This document shows positions 1 through 8,071 of a DNA stretch of 38,940 nucleotides, in pieces; the stretch's first letter is position 1, and the number at the start of each line of letters is the position of its first letter. The notes beneath the pieces are model-generated. The model did no database searches. It worked only from the letters and a program-made list of their open reading frames with translations, and had not been told where the DNA came from. This DNA is from an uncultured Bacteroidales bacterium (GTDB taxonomy: Bacteria; Bacteroidota; Bacteroidia; Bacteroidales; Paludibacteraceae): the NCBI GenBank assembly GCA_900321605.1, contig ONWR01000016.1, positions 1 through 38,940 of the forward strand. Reading direction: 5' to 3'. The position numbers were made by a program, and so were the translations under genes.

Positions 1-2
1 GC

Positions 3-26
3 CCCCGAAAATTTTAATTTTTGGGG
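3..26. terminator. AT-rich hairpin with C4/G4 clamp
   Basis: An 11-bp inverted repeat (CCCCGAAAATT, loop TT, then AATTTTTGGGG, one G-T pair) lies at the window edge. It could be the terminator of a gene to the left. No T-run follows on the plus strand, so the role is uncertain. Confidence 0.4.
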
Positions 27-119
27 AGAGCAGAGGCACAAGTCGCCCGTCAATTTAGCGGAGCGGTATTGACCTTTGCGACCTTGTTGCCGAATGCGAA
101 TCTTTAGTTATTCTTTACC

Positions 120-144
120 TATTCCTTATTTATTCCTTATTTAT
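120..144. repeat. Two copies of an 11-base repeat
   Basis: TATTCCTTATT occurs twice in tandem (120-130 and 131-141), followed by the start of a third copy. It lies directly before the small fragment at 158 in an otherwise gene-free stretch. Confidence 0.6.
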
Positions 145-157
145 TAACGATACTACT

Positions 158-217
158 ATGGGAAAATTCACTATCAGTAACGGCATCGAAACGATCACCG
201 GTGCCCTCATCACCTAA
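158..217 (+). pseudogene. 19-codon N-terminal gene fragment
   Basis: ATG to TAA gives a 19-residue peptide starting MGKFTISNG. From memory, the beginning resembles the N-terminus of a small uncharacterised protein family of Bacteroides that starts MGKFT and continues for about 100 residues. Here the frame stops at codon 20 and no continuation is visible in the other frames before the next promoter at 271. I read it as a truncated relic. A genuine micropeptide is also possible. The rest of 1-372 holds a hairpin, a short tandem repeat and the promoter of the next gene. Confidence 0.25.
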
Positions 218-270
218 TTGTCATTTAGAGTTGACAAAATGAACATTTTTAGCATTTATTTAGGATATTA

Positions 271-302
271 TTTGTTTATCTCAAAAAAAAGCAGTAACTT
301 TG
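271..302 (+). promoter_or_regulatory. Promoter of the 2,173-residue surface protein
   Basis: -33 TTTG (271-274), 20 bases, -7 TAACTTTG (295-302), preceded by the AAAAAAGCAG block seen at other promoters of this window. A GC hairpin (302-308 with 314-320, loop AAAAC) sits at the expected transcript 5' end. Confidence 0.75.
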
Positions 303-372
303 CGCCGCAAAACGCGGCGCTTTGTGCTTGTGTACTAATTCTTAGAATTAAAAATATAAAAAACATAATATT

Positions 373-3300
373 ATGAAAAAATTATTTATTAAATTTTCAA
401 TGATGTTGTTCCTGCTCGCGATGAGCGTGAACGCAGCGTGGGCAGAAGAAGAAGTTAAAATCTATTTTGCTTCTTTAAAGGCTCAGAAATCTCCAGCTTC
501 TACTGGCGATGGTTTGGTCAAACTTACATGGCTGGATATTTGCGGAAGACCTATGACGGTGGATCTGGCTAAGCAAATCAATTGGGCAGTGAATCAAGAG
601 ACATACGATTGGAAGAATCAGATGAGCGCTTTTCAAGGGCTCAATTTTATGTCAAAAGTGAACAATTGGGATTCTATTGCAGGCGCGAGGACATATGATG
701 GAGAAGCGGAGACTGCTCAATTGTTAGGCGGAACACTAATTGCCATTGATGGTATGGAGCAGTATGCGGAAATCGGAAATAATGGTTCACAGGTTTACAT
801 GACATCATTTGTGTATTTTCATGCGGAGACAATGCCTGAAAATGGTTCATACCTTTCTGAGTGGACATTTACTGATCCGGCTATCTCGAGAATTGACACA
901 GCTATGGGAGGCGATGTGAAAGGAGGTCTCTTGGGGCAATCAACTGGAAAGACTACTCCGAAATTAAGCCCTTGTTTTAAAGTTCTCCCTGATAAAATCA
1001 ATAGCTCTTTATATAACCCGAATAATGCTGCAGCCATGGCTGCCGCATTTGCAAAAGCGAAAGAGGTAGCTGATACCCCGAATAACATATATGCAGTGTT
1101 TAAGAAATATTTGCTTTCTAACCCGGTAGCAACCAGTGCAAATATAGAGGCTGTAGAAAATGAACAAGCACATTTGACGGTTACCGTTGAAGTAAACGGA
1201 GATACTGCTTCCTTAGATGAGGCAGACTTTGGTACATTTGTTTTCAGTAATAACGGGAACGGCGAATGGTCTTACGATTTAGCTGCGGCTTGGGCGTCCA
1301 GAGAACCAGTTTCGGCGCAAAAGACAAGAATCACTATTCCGGTTACTTATACCTACAAGAATGGAGGATATGGTCTAAAGAATACAACGATGACAATCCG
1401 CATGGCGGGCGATGAGCCTTCTGTACTGAATGTCAATCTATCTGTTGATGCTTTGGATCCGAATCGCCCTGAGGCTTTCTTGTTAGAAGGTAAAGATGAT
1501 GAGAATCCGGAAAGTGGAACTTTGGCAGAAATCCTTGCAATGGAGATTAGCGCTTATACCAATCCTATTCTGAAGCTGAATAAACCGGTTAATACTGCCC
1601 TCACTTTCGTCGGCAAAGACTTCACATTGGATTTGAATGGTAATGTCGCGCAGGCAATCACCATTTCAAGCGGTAACGTAACTATTGCATATAGTAAGTT
1701 TGGTGGTTCAGCTACTTGGCTCACCGTGAATGGAGGTAAAGCAATCCTCAACGGCGGTACGTTTGGTTCGCTAACTATCGGAGCAAATGGTACAGTAGAG
1801 CAGAATGGTGCTACCATAACCGGTGCAGCAACCAATGCCGGTTCGCTGACCACTACAGAAGGAGCTTTCAACGATGGTTTGACATCGAGCAAAACGCTTG
1901 TGCTTAATGGCGGTACGTTCAAGGGCGAAACAGCTGTAACCGTTTCCGGTGGTACGGCGGCTATCAATCGCGGTACGATAGAAGGTACAAACTATGGTCT
2001 CAAAGTAACTGATGGCACTGCGATTGTCAAGAAACTGGCCGCTATCAAGGGCGGAACGAATTCCGTACTTGCAGATGGTGGAACGGTCAATATAGAGTGC
2101 GGTAAGTTTGAAGGCGCACTCAGCGCGGTTACTACGTTCACTTCCGGTTATTTCAAAAATGCAAACGATACGGTAGGCTTGAGCGCTGGCAAAGAGTGGA
2201 TGCAACTCACAAATGGTGTGGAATATAACGAGGGTTATCGCTATTTCTTGGGAACTGCTGAAACGGCTGTTTCTAACGGAGTAGGTGTCTGCCGTATAGG
2301 TAATGTGTCTTACGCTAAATTGGAGGATGCTATCGCATTCGCGAACAATAATCCGAATGTAGAGAATATCGTCATCTTCATGACCAACAACTACACCTTG
2401 CCTGCCGGTTATTATACACTTCCTGCTAATGCGACCATCGTAGTGCCGATGAGCGATACGCAGGCAAAAGAAGTGAACATGACTGCTCCGCGTGTAGTAT
2501 TCAATGACCAACGTACCGAAACTCCGTATGTGGATATCCAGCCGAGCGAGTTCCGCCGTCTGACCTTTGCCAAGGGTGTGAACATGGATGTGTTTGGAGA
2601 TATTGAATTGACCTGTTCGCAATACGCCAGCAACGAGGCTTATACCAGTCAACCGGTAGGTCCTTATGGTCACCTTGTGATGGAGGAAGGCTGTCATCTT
2701 ACCTTGCAGTCTGGCTCGGAAGTACGTGCTTGGGGTTTTGTGACTGGTAAAGGTGAGATGGATGCCCGCCGTGGTGCAACAGTACGTGAGATGTTCCAAT
2801 TGGGAGACTGGAAAGGTGCGATGACTTCAGTAGCTATTACCGGTTTGGTTACGTCAGATAATGAAGTTCTTTGTGGTATTGTTAAAAGTCAGGGTAATGT
2901 AGATAATTGCGATTACAGTGACAAGAAAATCTTCCCTGTCACCCAATACTTCATCCAGAATATCGAATCTCCGGTTAAATATCACCCAGGTTCGTTACTC
3001 TCCACTTCTGCTGCTGTTTCAGAAGGCCTTATGGGCATGAGTGTCTCCATGGCTGCAACGGATATTGGTATCATTGGTGTAAGCAGATCGAATACGGATT
3101 GCGATGTGGCTATCTTCTTAATGGATGAGAAAGCCGATGCAGACAATACATGGGTACGCAAATGGTATGATTCCGAAAACGATATCCAGGTATATGATGT
3201 CAATAGTGCCGCACATATCGGTTCGATGGTATTGGATATGGGTGATATTAATTTGCTGCAATTTGGTACTGTGCCTATTCGCTTGAACTCTGCGAAATTT

Positions 3301-6300
3301 GATTTGCCGCTTACTTGTAACTTTAAGATACACCTCCTTTCCGGAACGATGGACTTCCTGCAGAATACATCCCTATTGCCCGGTGCTGAAGTCGAAGTAG
3401 ATAAAGAGGCTACGGTTACGGTGGCAATGGATCAAACTGAAAAGTCAGCTTATGAGGCATGGATTGATGGAGGAAAAGCAGGGGATGCTCCCGTGTCTTA
3501 TACAGGTGCGCTCTATGTTTATGATGCCGAAGAATGGGATAAATATGCATACTGCAATGAGTGGAATGGATCGCAGATGGTTTCCGGAAAAGCTTATACC
3601 AAGACGGTGCGTTATGCTCCGTCATGGAAAGGTCGTCCTACCAAACGAAATGAACAAACGAAGCCTGCAGATGCAGCAATCAATGTACATGGTACGTTCA
3701 TGACGGCTACAGGATTTGTATATACTTCCGAAAGCGGAGCAAATATCTTCTCTAATAACGAAGACGCTGGTACCTTTATTTTTAACGATGATGCGGTCAA
3801 TGCCGGTACGCGGACTGTTTATAATGTGAAGGGCGTTAAAACATACGAGAGTCGGACGTTCTATCCGGCTCGTCTGAAACATGGTAATGGTGAGTACGAG
3901 GATACGGACGAAGCGGTTGCCGACTTGGCATACTGTTATCAAAATGACAGATGGTCCACGATGATTCAGGATGGCTGTTTCATGAAAGAGAACAGAGGCG
4001 GTATAGATATCTATTATGCAAAACCGCAGGAATATGTGGCTTTGGCAAACGGAATGACACCGAATGCTGATAATACCTATTCCGATGCAGACGGAGCAGG
4101 ACGACTTTTCATTCTCATGGACGATTGCCAATGGTGGGAAGTAGAGAAAAAGGATAACCTCTACCACTGTATCCATCCCAATAATGATACCTATTACTAT
4201 TTGAGAGTAGATACCCTGAATAAAGGTACAATTAATGAGTCTATTATGCAATACTGGGATGAGAAACGCTATACTATCACGTGGAAAAACTGGGATGGTA
4301 CAGTTATCCTGACTAAGGACCAAGACGAAAGGATGAGTGGTAGTTATTCTGTTACCTATGGTACGATGGCAGAGTTCTTTGGAAAGAACCCGACGCGTGA
4401 GAAAACGATTGACTATACCTATGATTTCACCGGTTGGACTCCTGCGCTCGGTCCTGTTACCAGCGATGTGACTTATACGGCGACCTTTACTCAGAAACCG
4501 CGTATGTACACCATCATCTTCCAAAACGAAGGTGGTGTTGAGATTGAGCGTCAGTTCCTTACTCATAACGAGGTTCCTGTTTGCGAGAATGTTCCTACGA
4601 AAGTAGGTCATACCCTTGTTTGGAACCCGGCAATCGCTGCTGTTACCAAGGATACAACCTATGTGGCTACATGGTCGGAGGTACCGCCTACGGACTATGA
4701 AGTTACGTTCTTCGATTACGATGGTAAAACTCCGCTTCAGCAAAGTGATGTAGCAGTAGGCGCTATGCCGGAATATACTGGACCTACTCCGACAGGCAAG
4801 GCAACGTGGGCTGAAAAACAAAATAACAAAGAGTTCACCTATGTCTTCGATCATTGGTCTCCGGCTTTGGAAGAGGTATCGGCTACGAGCATCAAGTCGT
4901 ACACAGCGGTGTATGCAGAGGTAGCAAAGACCTATACAATCAAGTTCGTAAAAGAAAACGGTGATCCGGCCGTTCCTGAGGATGTCATCGAGAGCCATCA
5001 ATACCAATACGGCGAGACGCCGATATGCGCGAATATTCCGACTAAGGATGCTACAGCGCAATATACCTATACGCTACGATGGACACCGCAGATCCAGACC
5101 GTAATGGAAGATGCTAATTATACAGCTGTATTTGACGCAACAACGAATAAGTACACTGTTAGCCTTAAGGCAAATCCTTCCGGCGCATGTACGTTCACAG
5201 GCGCAGGCACATTTGATTATGGTACGACCGTAAATAATGTCGCTGTATCGTACGATGGAGATCAATATGAGTTCCAAGGATGGAGCGATTTGACGGGAGA
5301 TGCAAAAATCGCATCTACACATGCGGCCTTCACTCTTACAGAGGATATTACCATCGTTGCTAACTTCCGTTATAAAGGTAATGATAAAGTAACTATCACA
5401 TGGAAGAGCGAGGATGGTAGCGCTACTCTTGGTACCAGCGAGCCGAAAGTAAATGCTGCTACTATCTATACCGGCGCTATACCGACCAAAACCGCTACTG
5501 CCCAGTACACATATACTTTCGACGGTTGGACGACCGCGCCCAACGGTGCCGGTACGTTCTATAAGAACAACATGACGCCGAAAGCTACTGCCAATGCAAC
5601 TTATTATGCGCATTTTGCTGCTACGGAAGTCATCATGGAGGTTGGTTTGGGTCAGGCGCAGAATATTGCTGAGGAAACTACCGTGAACCAGCTGATTCTG
5701 AACTCCAACGGAACGGTTTCCGGCCAGTTGACAGGTAACCTTAATGATCTTCTTAATGTCACGGGTGTTTGCTATTACGACCTGACCGGAACATTCAAGG
5801 CTGGCAATTGGTATGCAGTAGCTGTACCTTGGCAAGTAACGGCAAGCGACATCCGCGCTAATGGCAATGCACTCTCGCTGATGAGTGGCGATTATCTCGC
5901 ATACTACGATGGCTCTGTTCGTGCAACACAGGGCAAGGTAGATGCTTGTTGGAAGTACTTGTCGAATAGTAATGTACTCGTTCCGGGTCGTCTCTACATG
6001 CTCTATCTGCAGAACGATGCATCCGTACTCCGATTCCCGAAGACATCAGGAGCACCGATTCTTACATCAGAAACCAACGTCTCAACGTATGGATCGGCTG
6101 AACCGACGAATGCTAACTGGAATGGTATAGCTAACCCGGCTATCTTCTACGCGTACCTTAATAATACCGGTGCTTCTGTTGGACAGGTATTCAATGCTGC
6201 TTCGCAGAGCTACGAACCGGTCGCTTTGAGCAACAAACTGATAGTGGCAAAACCGATCTTCGTGCAGGCTACTAACAGCGGAAAGGCTTCGGCTGTTACC

Positions 6301-6894
6301 ACTCCTCCGGCACCGGCTCCTGTTCGGCGCAATGTAGTAGATGAGACTCTGAAAGCAGAATTCCAAGTGGAGATAGCTTCCTATGGCAGAATGCAGGATC
6401 GTCTCTTCATCCGTACCAATGATAATAAAGAAGCCGATACCTATACGCTCGGTCAGGATGTCCTGAAATTCGGTATAAGCAATTCGGTGGCACAGATGTG
6501 GGTGAACCGCTATGATGCGAAATTGTGTATGAATACAGTAGTTCCGTTCAATAATGTAGCTGAGTTCCCGCTTAGCATTTTTGCTTCGAGAGCTGGTGAG
6601 TACACAATCTCTAAAGTCAAATCGAAAATGTCAAAAGAGTGTGATCTCTATCTGACTCGCAACGGAGAAGCTATCTGGAATCTCTCGGAGAGCGACTATG
6701 TGATGACTCTGGAGCAAGGTACAACAGACGAGTACGGTCTGCGCGTCAGCGCGAAAGCACCGCAAGTGGCTACGGGTATGGACGAAGCAGTGGTAGATGC
6801 ACAAGGTGAAACCCAAAAAGTGCTTATTGATAACAAGGTCTTTATCATCCGTGGCAATAACGTCTATAGCATCGATGGTCAATTAGTTAAATAA
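373..6894 (+). CDS. Giant secreted surface protein with beta-helix and Listeria-Bacteroides repeats
   Basis: 2,173 residues. An N-terminal signal peptide is visible (KK, hydrophobic core, then AWA before EEE, about residues 1-24). Residues about 385-620 are rich in G-G-T-F and N-G repeats with short alternating strands, typical of a right-handed beta-helix. Residues about 1,295-1,750 hold roughly six modules of the InlB B-repeat / Listeria-Bacteroides type (Y-T-x-T-W ... F-x-G-W-x-P ... T-Y-T-A-x-F). The last 26 residues (KVLIDNKVFIIRGN, then Y-x-x-D-G-Q-L-V-K) match a short C-terminal tail common in Bacteroidales exported proteins and shared with the giant protein at 26741. Export by a type IX-like system is inferred. 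Adhesion is likely; the ligand is unknown. No catalytic motif was recognised. A small peptide gene follows after 58 bases. Confidence 0.85.
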   Translation: MKKLFIKFSMMLFLLAMSVNAAWAEEEVKIYFASLKAQKSPASTGDGLVKLTWLDICGRPMTVDLAKQINWAVNQETYDWKNQMSAFQGLNFMSKVNNWDSIAGARTYDGEAETAQLLGGTLIAIDGMEQYAEIGNNGSQVYMTSFVYFHAETMPENGSYLSEWTFTDPAISRIDTAMGGDVKGGLLGQSTGKTTPKLSPCFKVLPDKINSSLYNPNNAAAMAAAFAKAKEVADTPNNIYAVFKKYLLSNPVATSANIEAVENEQAHLTVTVEVNGDTASLDEADFGTFVFSNNGNGEWSYDLAAAWASREPVSAQKTRITIPVTYTYKNGGYGLKNTTMTIRMAGDEPSVLNVNLSVDALDPNRPEAFLLEGKDDENPESGTLAEILAMEISAYTNPILKLNKPVNTALTFVGKDFTLDLNGNVAQAITISSGNVTIAYSKFGGSATWLTVNGGKAILNGGTFGSLTIGANGTVEQNGATITGAATNAGSLTTTEGAFNDGLTSSKTLVLNGGTFKGETAVTVSGGTAAINRGTIEGTNYGLKVTDGTAIVKKLAAIKGGTNSVLADGGTVNIECGKFEGALSAVTTFTSGYFKNANDTVGLSAGKEWMQLTNGVEYNEGYRYFLGTAETAVSNGVGVCRIGNVSYAKLEDAIAFANNNPNVENIVIFMTNNYTLPAGYYTLPANATIVVPMSDTQAKEVNMTAPRVVFNDQRTETPYVDIQPSEFRRLTFAKGVNMDVFGDIELTCSQYASNEAYTSQPVGPYGHLVMEEGCHLTLQSGSEVRAWGFVTGKGEMDARRGATVREMFQLGDWKGAMTSVAITGLVTSDNEVLCGIVKSQGNVDNCDYSDKKIFPVTQYFIQNIESPVKYHPGSLLSTSAAVSEGLMGMSVSMAATDIGIIGVSRSNTDCDVAIFLMDEKADADNTWVRKWYDSENDIQVYDVNSAAHIGSMVLDMGDINLLQFGTVPIRLNSAKFDLPLTCNFKIHLLSGTMDFLQNTSLLPGAEVEVDKEATVTVAMDQTEKSAYEAWIDGGKAGDAPVSYTGALYVYDAEEWDKYAYCNEWNGSQMVSGKAYTKTVRYAPSWKGRPTKRNEQTKPADAAINVHGTFMTATGFVYTSESGANIFSNNEDAGTFIFNDDAVNAGTRTVYNVKGVKTYESRTFYPARLKHGNGEYEDTDEAVADLAYCYQNDRWSTMIQDGCFMKENRGGIDIYYAKPQEYVALANGMTPNADNTYSDADGAGRLFILMDDCQWWEVEKKDNLYHCIHPNNDTYYYLRVDTLNKGTINESIMQYWDEKRYTITWKNWDGTVILTKDQDERMSGSYSVTYGTMAEFFGKNPTREKTIDYTYDFTGWTPALGPVTSDVTYTATFTQKPRMYTIIFQNEGGVEIERQFLTHNEVPVCENVPTKVGHTLVWNPAIAAVTKDTTYVATWSEVPPTDYEVTFFDYDGKTPLQQSDVAVGAMPEYTGPTPTGKATWAEKQNNKEFTYVFDHWSPALEEVSATSIKSYTAVYAEVAKTYTIKFVKENGDPAVPEDVIESHQYQYGETPICANIPTKDATAQYTYTLRWTPQIQTVMEDANYTAVFDATTNKYTVSLKANPSGACTFTGAGTFDYGTTVNNVAVSYDGDQYEFQGWSDLTGDAKIASTHAAFTLTEDITIVANFRYKGNDKVTITWKSEDGSATLGTSEPKVNAATIYTGAIPTKTATAQYTYTFDGWTTAPNGAGTFYKNNMTPKATANATYYAHFAATEVIMEVGLGQAQNIAEETTVNQLILNSNGTVSGQLTGNLNDLLNVTGVCYYDLTGTFKAGNWYAVAVPWQVTASDIRANGNALSLMSGDYLAYYDGSVRATQGKVDACWKYLSNSNVLVPGRLYMLYLQNDASVLRFPKTSGAPILTSETNVSTYGSAEPTNANWNGIANPAIFYAYLNNTGASVGQVFNAASQSYEPVALSNKLIVAKPIFVQATNSGKASAVTTPPAPAPVRRNVVDETLKAEFQVEIASYGRMQDRLFIRTNDNKEADTYTLGQDVLKFGISNSVAQMWVNRYDAKLCMNTVVPFNNVAEFPLSIFASRAGEYTISKVKSKMSKECDLYLTRNGEAIWNLSESDYVMTLEQGTTDEYGLRVSAKAPQVATGMDEAVVDAQGETQKVLIDNKVFIIRGNNVYSIDGQLVK

Positions 6895-6901
6895 ATGTCG
6901 A

Positions 6902-6933
6902 AATACCGTAATATCGCAATACCGATATTCGCC
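6902..6933. repeat. 8-base tandem repeat in spacer
   Basis: Four degenerate octamers: AATACCGT, AATATCGC, AATACCGA, TATTCGCC. They lie between the stop of the giant gene and the small peptide gene. Confidence 0.55.
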
Positions 6934-6952
6934 ATTTAAACGAAACAGCATT

Positions 6953-7102
6953 ATGGAAAAGAAAATATATATCACTCCCCTTATAGAGGTGGAGCAAATC
7001 AATTTGAGTAAGTGTTTGTTGGACGGGAGCCCTGTTACGCCTAGTCCTACTCCGGTACCGCCACACCCGGGTGCCCCTATGCACCGCACACCTGTCTTCT
7101 AA
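6953..7102 (+). CDS. 49-residue proline-tailed peptide, hypothetical
   Basis: Starts ATG at 6953 and ends TAA at 7102. The protein begins MEKKIYITPLIEVEQINLSK and has a proline-rich end (P-S-P-T-P-V-P-P-H-P). Its first half resembles the many 40-60 residue Bacteroidota peptides that start MKK-x-Y-x-x-P-x-x-E-V and have no assigned function; this comparison is from memory. It has one Cys (residue 21) and no signal peptide. No promoter lies between it and the giant gene, so it is probably co-transcribed, and the strong hairpin at 7151 ends the unit. Function unknown. Confidence 0.6.
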   Translation: MEKKIYITPLIEVEQINLSKCLLDGSPVTPSPTPVPPHPGAPMHRTPVF

Positions 7103-7113
7103 ATGGATTTGTA

Positions 7114-7131
7114 TCGTGCATTGATGCACGA
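7114..7131. other. 7-bp inverted repeat
   Basis: TCGTGCA, loop TTGA, TGCACGA: a perfect 7-bp palindrome just after the peptide gene and before the terminator. It is the first of four hairpins within 156 bases. Confidence 0.5.
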
Positions 7132-7150
7132 TCAATCCCATCATTTGGTA

Positions 7151-7185
7151 CCGAAAAGCGTCCTTACTACAAGGGCGCTTTTCGG
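7151..7185 (+). terminator. 15-bp terminator hairpin
   Basis: CCGAAAAGCG (7151-7160) pairs perfectly with CGCTTTTCGG (7176-7185). The stem extends inward through TCCTT/AAGGG around loop ACTAC. It ends the giant protein-peptide transcript. Confidence 0.75.
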
Positions 7186-7203
7186 TTGAATGATCATTAT
7201 ATT

Positions 7204-7269
7204 CATCTTTCGCGCATCCTTGCGCGAACCCAAGAATCATTTTGCATCTTTCGCGCATATTTGCGCGAA
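7204..7269. repeat. Two direct copies of a 25-base hairpin element
   Basis: Copies at 7204-7228 and 7245-7269 match at 23 of 25 bases. Each contains TTCGCGCA, a 4-base loop, and TGCGCGAA, an 8-bp perfect stem. They sit between the terminator of the surface protein unit and the promoter of the sirtuin gene. Confidence 0.7.
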
Positions 7270-7278
7270 TTTAACGAA

Positions 7279-7306
7279 TTTTTAATTTTTAATTTATAAT
7301 TTTTAA
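7279..7306. repeat. 7-base tandem repeat (TTTTTAA)
   Basis: Four heptamers: TTTTTAA, TTTTTAA, TTTATAA, TTTTTAA. They end 7 bases before the -33 element of the sirtuin promoter. Confidence 0.65.
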
Positions 7307-7313
7307 TTCTTTT

Positions 7314-7345
7314 CTTGCACATATGCAAAAAAAGCAGTACCTTTG
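7314..7345 (+). promoter_or_regulatory. Promoter of sirtuin-CPBP operon
   Basis: -33 CTTG (7314-7317), 20 bases, -7 TACCTTTG (7338-7345). The palindrome TTGCACATATGCAA covers the -33 region, and AAAAAAAGCAG precedes the -7 element. Confidence 0.75.
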
Positions 7346-7369
7346 TGCCCGTAATTAAATCTACGTCAT

Positions 7370-8071
7370 ATGAAAAAGATCGTTGTTTTTACCGGTGCAG
7401 GAGTGAGCGCCGAAAGCGGACTTGGTACCTTCCGAGACAGTGATGGACTGTGGGAACAGTACCGTGTAGAAGATGTGTGTACGCATGAAGCATGGTTGAG
7501 AAACCCGCAGTTATGCGTCAAGTTCTATAACGACCGTCGTCGTGATGCCCTTGCAGCGCAGCCGAATGCTGCCCATATAGCGATCGCTAAGCTCCAACAG
7601 GTCTTTCCTGATACGCAGATCATCACTCAGAACATTGATGACCTGCACGAGCGGGCAGGGGCGAAGAACGTGGTGCATCTCCATGGCGAGATCACCAAAC
7701 TGCGCTCCTCTATCAATGAGACCGCTACCGTTCCTCTGGAGGGCTGGGAGCAGCACTACGGCGATAAACACCCCGATGGCTCGTTATTGAGACCGTATAT
7801 CGTGTTCTTTGGCGAAGGTGTACCGTATTTTGACGAGGCATGCCGCATCGCTTCTACTGCGGACATCATGATCGTTGTAGGCACGAGTCTGAATGTCTAT
7901 CCCGCTGCCTCGCTGCTGCACTATACCAAACCCGGTATCCCTGTCTATTTCGTTGATCCGGGACAACCTGAGTTCGGCGTTTGGGCGGATCATATCACCC
8001 ATATTAAGAAAAAAGCCACAGAAGGCGTTCCCGAACTCGTGGAGAAGTTAATTAATAATGAGGATATTTAA
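7370..8071 (+). CDS. cobB: Sir2-family NAD-dependent protein deacylase
   Basis: 233 residues. Removes acyl groups from lysines using NAD+. Visible motifs: GAGVSAESG (9-17) for NAD binding, FRD (21-23), QNID (87-90), catalytic His105 in LHGE, and GTSLNVYP (171-178). Tyr53 and Arg56 in YNDR match the pair that marks desuccinylase/CobB-class sirtuins. The four zinc-binding Cys of the classical family are absent: the stretch after the catalytic His has none, and the only Cys are at 37, 49 and 158. The gene has its own promoter at 7314 and overlaps the next gene by 14 bases, so the two are probably translationally coupled. The gene symbol follows the bacterial family name. Confidence 0.9.
   Translation: MKKIVVFTGAGVSAESGLGTFRDSDGLWEQYRVEDVCTHEAWLRNPQLCVKFYNDRRRDALAAQPNAAHIAIAKLQQVFPDTQIITQNIDDLHERAGAKNVVHLHGEITKLRSSINETATVPLEGWEQHYGDKHPDGSLLRPYIVFFGEGVPYFDEACRIASTADIMIVVGTSLNVYPAASLLHYTKPGIPVYFVDPGQPEFGVWADHITHIKKKATEGVPELVEKLINNEDI

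Noticed and set aside
3622-5061. 479-codon minus-strand open frame inside the first giant gene
   Set aside because: Antisense shadow of a well-supported gene; the protein is Arg/Ile/Cys-rich with no domain, promoter or start context.
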